From a virus, in the IMG/VR virus record IMGVR_UViG_3300044530_000432, positions 1 through 24,878 of that record: a DNA stretch of 24,878 nucleotides; one strand, given 5' to 3'. The notes beneath the pieces are model-generated. The model did not search any database. It saw only the letters and a program-made list of their open reading frames with translations, and was not told the origin of the DNA. Shown here piece by piece: positions 22,162 through 24,878 of this stretch; the first letter of the stretch is position 1; every line of letters begins with the position of its first letter. Position numbers and translations under genes: made by a program.

Positions 22162-23152
22162 ATCAGAATTGACTAAGGAGGTAATGTTGGAGAACCCAAC
22201 AATTACTACAAATAGAACGCTTGCAAAAGTTCTTTTAAATAAATATCCAATGTTGTTTAAAAACTTGGAGGATGCAAGGGAGTCTGTAAGATATGTTCAA
22301 GGCAAGTCAGGCGTGAAGAAACATAAACAAATAAATGAGAAAATTCCTATCTTCTTAGAAAAGTTAAACGCTGAACGTGCAAAGTACGATTTAGACCTAA
22401 GAACCCAAGAAGATAAGACACCTTACATATTTGGGGAGAACCACAATAAGGCACTTGTAGTGGGCGATTTTCATTATCCCTATACAGACATCGACTCTTT
22501 AACTTTAGCGTTAGAATACGGCTATAATGAGGGCGTAGACTGCATAATTATAAACGGAGATAGCTTAGACTTCAACACCATATCTAGATTCGTTAGTAAA
22601 CCAAACGAGATGCGAGTAATGGAGCAGATTGAGGGCGTTAAGAATTTACTAGCTTGGATGCTTAAAGTTATGGATGTGAAAATAGTTTTTCATGCAGGTA
22701 ATCACGACAAGAGAATTGAAGATTATGTAATAAGACAAGCACCTGAACTTTATCTTAACAATAAGTTAGAAAAGTTATTGATGCTTGAAGATATGAAGAT
22801 TGATTACGTTCAAGATTATAGGTTTATGAAGTTTGGCAAACTAAACATTGCACACGGACATCACATTGTAAAGGGCATATTCGCACCTGTAAGTCCTGCA
22901 AGGGGAGTATTTACAAAGACCAACACATCAACACTTATAAGCCACGTTCATAGAACCTCTGAACACATGGAATCAGATATGAATGGAAACGTCTTAGGAT
23001 GCTTTTCTATTGGCGCAATGACAACCATTACTCCAGACTATAACCCACAAGTAAGCAAACACAATCAAGGCTTTGCAATCGTTACAAAAGACCCTATAAC
23101 AGGTGACTTTGAAGTTAACAATAAGAAGATAATTAATAAAAAGATACGATGA
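22145..23152 (+). CDS. Calcineurin-like metallophosphoesterase with N-terminal HTH-like domain
   Basis: The 335-residue protein has the complete metallophosphoesterase signature: GDFHYP (107-112), GDSLDF (138-143), GNHDKR (185-190), HGHH (237-240) and SHVHR (266-270), supplying the dimetal ligands. Residues 1-60, with NPTITTNRTLAKVLLNKYPMLFKNLEDARESVRYVQGKSG, look like a small helix-turn-helix DNA-binding domain. The family hydrolyses phosphomono- or diesters, including nucleic-acid ends and nucleotides; the substrate here is unknown. The added DNA-binding part suggests action on DNA (inference). It sits, unusually, inside the lysis gene region, overlapping genes on both sides (ATGA at its end). 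Confidence 0.85.
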   Translation: MKKKTKSELTKEVMLENPTITTNRTLAKVLLNKYPMLFKNLEDARESVRYVQGKSGVKKHKQINEKIPIFLEKLNAERAKYDLDLRTQEDKTPYIFGENHNKALVVGDFHYPYTDIDSLTLALEYGYNEGVDCIIINGDSLDFNTISRFVSKPNEMRVMEQIEGVKNLLAWMLKVMDVKIVFHAGNHDKRIEDYVIRQAPELYLNNKLEKLLMLEDMKIDYVQDYRFMKFGKLNIAHGHHIVKGIFAPVSPARGVFTKTNTSTLISHVHRTSEHMESDMNGNVLGCFSIGAMTTITPDYNPQVSKHNQGFAIVTKDPITGDFEVNNKKIINKKIR

Positions 23153-23409
23153 ACGAAAAGCGCAAACAAGCTGTTATTGATTTAATCAATCTTATGTTTT
23201 CCATTAGCAAACATAATGTGTCTTATGATGATATTGTTGGCAGACAAGATGCTTGGTATAATGATTACACAATGACCTTAGAGCAAAATCACGAATGGAT
23301 AGAGCAAGGCGTAAAATATTTATCTAAGAAGTTAAAGATTACTCATGTAGCTGCACGAAAAGAAATGCTTTGGGTAAATTGGATGTGGGGATTAAAGATT
23401 ATTGAATAA
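23149..23409 (+). CDS. Small hypothetical protein, 86 aa
   Basis: An 86-residue, mostly helical protein rich in Trp and charged residues (MNEKRKQAVIDLINLMF..., MLWVNWMWGLKIIE). No membrane segment or recognised family. It overlaps the phosphoesterase gene by 4 bp and shares one base with the spanin start (TAATG), so it is translated in the same run. Confidence 0.65.
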   Translation: MNEKRKQAVIDLINLMFSISKHNVSYDDIVGRQDAWYNDYTMTLEQNHEWIEQGVKYLSKKLKITHVAARKEMLWVNWMWGLKIIE

Positions 23410-23789
23410 TGAGAAATTTATACATTTTATTAGCCCTTACTACGCTGGTAAGTTGCTACACAAAGAAACGTGCTATTGAAAAATTCTGCACAACCGACAC
23501 GTTAGAGGTAACGCTGCACGATACTATTCGCACCGAAACAATACGCAAAGACACGGCATTTGTTTACAAGGGCGATACAGTTACAATCATAAAAGATAGG
23601 CTGCAAATCAAGTATTACCGAGTAAACGATACTACCTACATAGAGGGAACTTGTAAAGGCGACACAATTTATATCACCAAATCGGTAAAAATCCCTACAC
23701 TTCAACCCAAACCACATCCTTTTAAGTGGTATTGGTTACTATTCGCTGCATTGTTTGGAGCGGTAATAGTGCTTACTATAAAAAAATAG
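23409..23789 (+). CDS. Putative unimolecular spanin (lipoprotein with C-terminal membrane anchor)
   Basis: The 126-residue protein starts with a lipoprotein signal peptide (MRNLYILLALTTLVSC) with lipobox L13-V-S-C16, so it should be attached to the outer membrane through C16. The middle (about 28-92) is rich in Thr/Asp and predicted beta strands. The C-terminus has one membrane segment (about 107-123, WYWLLFAALFGAVIVL) ending in two lysines. A lipoprotein start plus a C-terminal inner-membrane anchor is the architecture of u-spanins such as T1 gp11, which fuse the two membranes at the end of lysis. Residues after the Cys are basic (YTKKR), unlike the acidic export signal of surface lipoproteins in this phylum, which agrees with a periplasm-facing position. 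The lysis gene neighbourhood supports the call. Confidence 0.72.
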   Translation: MRNLYILLALTTLVSCYTKKRAIEKFCTTDTLEVTLHDTIRTETIRKDTAFVYKGDTVTIIKDRLQIKYYRVNDTTYIEGTCKGDTIYITKSVKIPTLQPKPHPFKWYWLLFAALFGAVIVLTIKK

Positions 23790-24015
23790 GCTTCATTTTC
23801 AGTTAGTTACAAATTAATTATAAAATAATTATTTAATTTATAGGTGCGTTGCTTGCATATATAAATAGTTATTGTAGATTTGCCCTACATTGACACGCAC
23901 GGCAACCGAACGCATACTAGACACTGCATAGGCAATGCGAACGAACACACAAGATACCTCACAGTGCGTAGGTAAGTTTCAAGTCTTGTTGACAGCTCGG
24001 AAAGACGAGCAAAAT
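23790..24015. other. Gap with promoter and possibly structured leader RNA
   Basis: No coding frame is supported between the spanin gene and the tRNA. The first 60 bp are nearly pure A/T with weak dyad symmetry. A promoter lies at 23853-23882. From there to the tRNA about 130 nt would be transcribed; base composition becomes mixed and several short helices are possible: TTGCC/GGCAA near 23881-23907, CGCAT/ATGCG near 23910-23940, CACTG/CAGTG around 23924-23966, and GCTCG/CGAGC (23995-23999 with 24006-24010). A small regulatory or processing RNA is possible but unproven. Confidence 0.4.
23853..23882 (+). promoter_or_regulatory. Promoter for the tRNA and small-gene unit
   Basis: TTG (23853-23855), a 19-bp spacer and TAGATTTG (23875-23882) match the Bacteroidota housekeeping promoter exactly at the -7 element. 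It follows the last late gene and precedes a non-coding leader, a tRNA and small genes, so it most likely starts a new transcription unit, perhaps early. The spacer contains the 17-mer ATATATAAATAGTTATT also seen at 4117-4133. Confidence 0.6.
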
Positions 24016-24101
24016 AGTCAGGTGGCGGAATGGTAGACGCTTGCTTCCCATAAGAACAGCAAATCCTTAGAGATTACAAGGTTCGAATCCTGTCCTGACT
24101 A
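24016..24101 (+). tRNA. tRNA, class II with Leu-type body, irregular anticodon arm (CAT in loop)
   Basis: The 7-bp acceptor stem AGTCAGG (24016-24022) with CCTGACT (24094-24100) is perfect, with A24101 as discriminator and no encoded CCA. The D arm TGGCGGAATGGTAGACGC is the Leu type. A long variable arm (AATC/GATT stem) makes it class II, and the T loop is canonical (GTTCGAATC). Two arms are irregular. The anticodon stem TGCTT/GAACA has a C-A mismatch and a T-G pair, and its loop CCCATAA has C instead of T at position 33, giving CAT as anticodon. The T stem ACAAGG/CCTGT needs one bulged A. It is either a degenerate tRNA or one with an unusual function; amino acid identity is uncertain. Confidence 0.7.
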
Positions 24102-24119
24102 CAAAAACCAATTAACAAT

Positions 24120-24305
24120 ATGGCAAACATAACTAAACCAAAACGTAAAGTAGCAACAACGCTACTCAATGTAGACCTACCAAATAGGCTGCAAGCCCTA
24201 CAAGTTAGGCGCAACAAAATCAAAGCAGATTCTGAACCAATCGTGTCAATCGCTGACCTACACAACGAGGCTATTGAGATGTTATTAAGAAAGGAGCAAA
24301 TATGA
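24120..24305 (+). CDS. Small putative ribbon-helix-helix-like protein, 61 aa
   Basis: The 61-residue protein has a basic start (MANITKPKRKVAT), a strand TTLLNVDLPNRLQALQ and two helices ending in DLHNEAIEMLLRKE. The strand-helix-helix layout with LxVDLP and a final helix NEAIEMLL resembles ribbon-helix-helix DNA-binding proteins. It lies just behind the tRNA and overlaps the next gene by 4 bp. A regulatory role is plausible but not proven. Confidence 0.6.
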   Translation: MANITKPKRKVATTLLNVDLPNRLQALQVRRNKIKADSEPIVSIADLHNEAIEMLLRKEQI

Positions 24306-24490
24306 TGTGGCTATTTACAATCACTTTGCTTGCCTTAATAGTTGGCAAGGAAGCTAGAAAAGAAAAGCAAGACTTCATTAAACGCAACGGCATGACACGC
24401 AACCAACTTTTCAGAGCCTGCAAGTATATGAGAGGCGAGAACGGCAAAGTAAGCTATCGGGAGTTATTGCAAAACATGAATAATAACTAA
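24302..24490 (+). CDS. Small membrane-anchored hypothetical protein, 62 aa
   Basis: A 62-residue protein with an N-terminal hydrophobic segment (MMWLFTITLLALIVG) followed by a basic soluble helix region (KEARKEKQDFIKRNGMTRNQLFRACKYMRG). Starts at 24302 or 24305 are both possible; the first overlaps the previous stop (ATGA). Function unknown. Confidence 0.6.
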   Translation: MMWLFTITLLALIVGKEARKEKQDFIKRNGMTRNQLFRACKYMRGENGKVSYRELLQNMNNN

Positions 24491-24491
24491 C

Positions 24492-24728
24492 ATGGAAAAA
24501 GAAACACTTGAAGAAGCGGCTAAAAGAATATATCCAATTAATATTGTAGTGGATTATGATACAAATGAAGATATAAGAAATATTTGGATTGAAGGTGCTA
24601 AATGGCAAGCTGAAAGAAGTTTTAATAATGAAGAAGTAATAAAAATAATTCAAGAATGTAAATCATATCTTTCATTTGGTGATGAATTTGATGAAATAAA
24701 TTGGTTTGAACAATTTAAAAAGAAATAA
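24492..24728 (+). CDS. Small hypothetical phage protein, 78 aa
   Basis: The 78-residue acidic protein has TLEEAAKRIYP at the start, EGAKWQAER in the middle and a WFEQFKKK end, a pattern I recall from many small early proteins of Flavobacterium-type phages and prophages. Function unknown. It starts 1 bp after the previous stop. Confidence 0.7.
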   Translation: MEKETLEEAAKRIYPINIVVDYDTNEDIRNIWIEGAKWQAERSFNNEEVIKIIQECKSYLSFGDEFDEINWFEQFKKK

Positions 24729-24729
24729 T

Positions 24730-24878
24730 ATGAAACGCACAGAATTAAAACTAAAAATTAAAAGAGCAACTGATAACACCATCAGGCTATTTAATAACTA
24801 CGGAAAGCAAATTAAGATTTGCAACTCAGCCAATAGCACGGATGAAGACTTCACAATCCTTACCAAGATTAAAGAAGA
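24730..24878 (+). CDS. Unknown basic protein, 3' partial
   Basis: The frame starts ATGAAACGCACA at 24730, one base after the previous stop, and stays open to the right edge (49 complete codons). The visible part, MKRTELKLKIKRATDNTIRL followed by FNNYGKQIKICN and a DEDF segment, is basic and beta-rich. No family can be assigned from this fragment. Confidence 0.6.
   Translation, partial: MKRTELKLKIKRATDNTIRLFNNYGKQIKICNSANSTDEDFTILTKIKE

Noticed and set aside
23800-23845. Late-operon terminator after the spanin gene
   Set aside because: The dyad there consists almost only of A/T and has no stable stem or clear T run, so I do not call it.
1-24878. CRISPR array, insertion sequence or integrase
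   Set aside because: No regularly spaced repeats, transposase motifs or tyrosine/serine recombinase motifs were seen on either strand.

Overview
The window looks like the structural, lysis and start-of-early part of a tailed-phage genome (a siphovirus, or a prophage of one) infecting a member of the Bacteroidota. The sequence is AT-rich. Starts are preceded by A-rich stretches rather than Shine-Dalgarno sites. Several candidate promoters match the Bacteroidota consensus TTTG or TTG, 19-22 bp, TAnnTTTG. The head genes are clearly HK97-like and the tail tube is TP901-1-like. I see no integrase, repressor or replication gene, so temperate or lytic lifestyle cannot be decided here.

Layout. (1) 1-1940: three tightly packed + strand genes: a GT-B glycosyltransferase cut by the left edge, a small GT-A-like protein and an FkbM-type methyltransferase. 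(2) about 1941-4560: an accessory block with a GT2 glycosyltransferase (+), a four-gene minus-strand operon led by a Gp88-family protein and ended by an intrinsic terminator, and an HNH endonuclease (+). This block carries all 16 GATC sites I found in the window; I found none elsewhere. (3) 4677-13086: TerS, TerL, portal, protease, major capsid, connector, tail tube, head closure, gp10-like and tail-completion genes. (4) 13089-19996: tail assembly chaperones joined by a programmed -1 frameshift, a short tape measure, a large tail-tip protein, a fibre built from repeated lectin-like domains and a small accessory protein. (5) 19996-23789: a PAS-domain protein ending in two membrane helices, an M15 endolysin, a holin, another membrane protein, a metallophosphoesterase and a one-gene spanin (lipoprotein start, membrane end). 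(6) 23790-24878: a new promoter, a structured leader, an irregular class II tRNA and small early-type genes running off the right edge.

How it fits together. HNH plus terminase cut and package DNA into an HK97-fold capsid. The connector, closure and tail genes build a non-contractile tail, and the fibre binds the host surface. The lysis genes cover all three envelope layers: holin (inner membrane), M15 peptidase (wall) and u-spanin (outer membrane). The most unusual candidate is the PAS/coiled-coil/two-helix protein directly before the endolysin, which could be a sensor-coupled holin or lysis-timing protein. The strongest sequence-level result is the GATC-free backbone interrupted by a GATC-rich segment.

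Limits: family names come from motif recognition alone; no database search, fold prediction or computed statistics were available.
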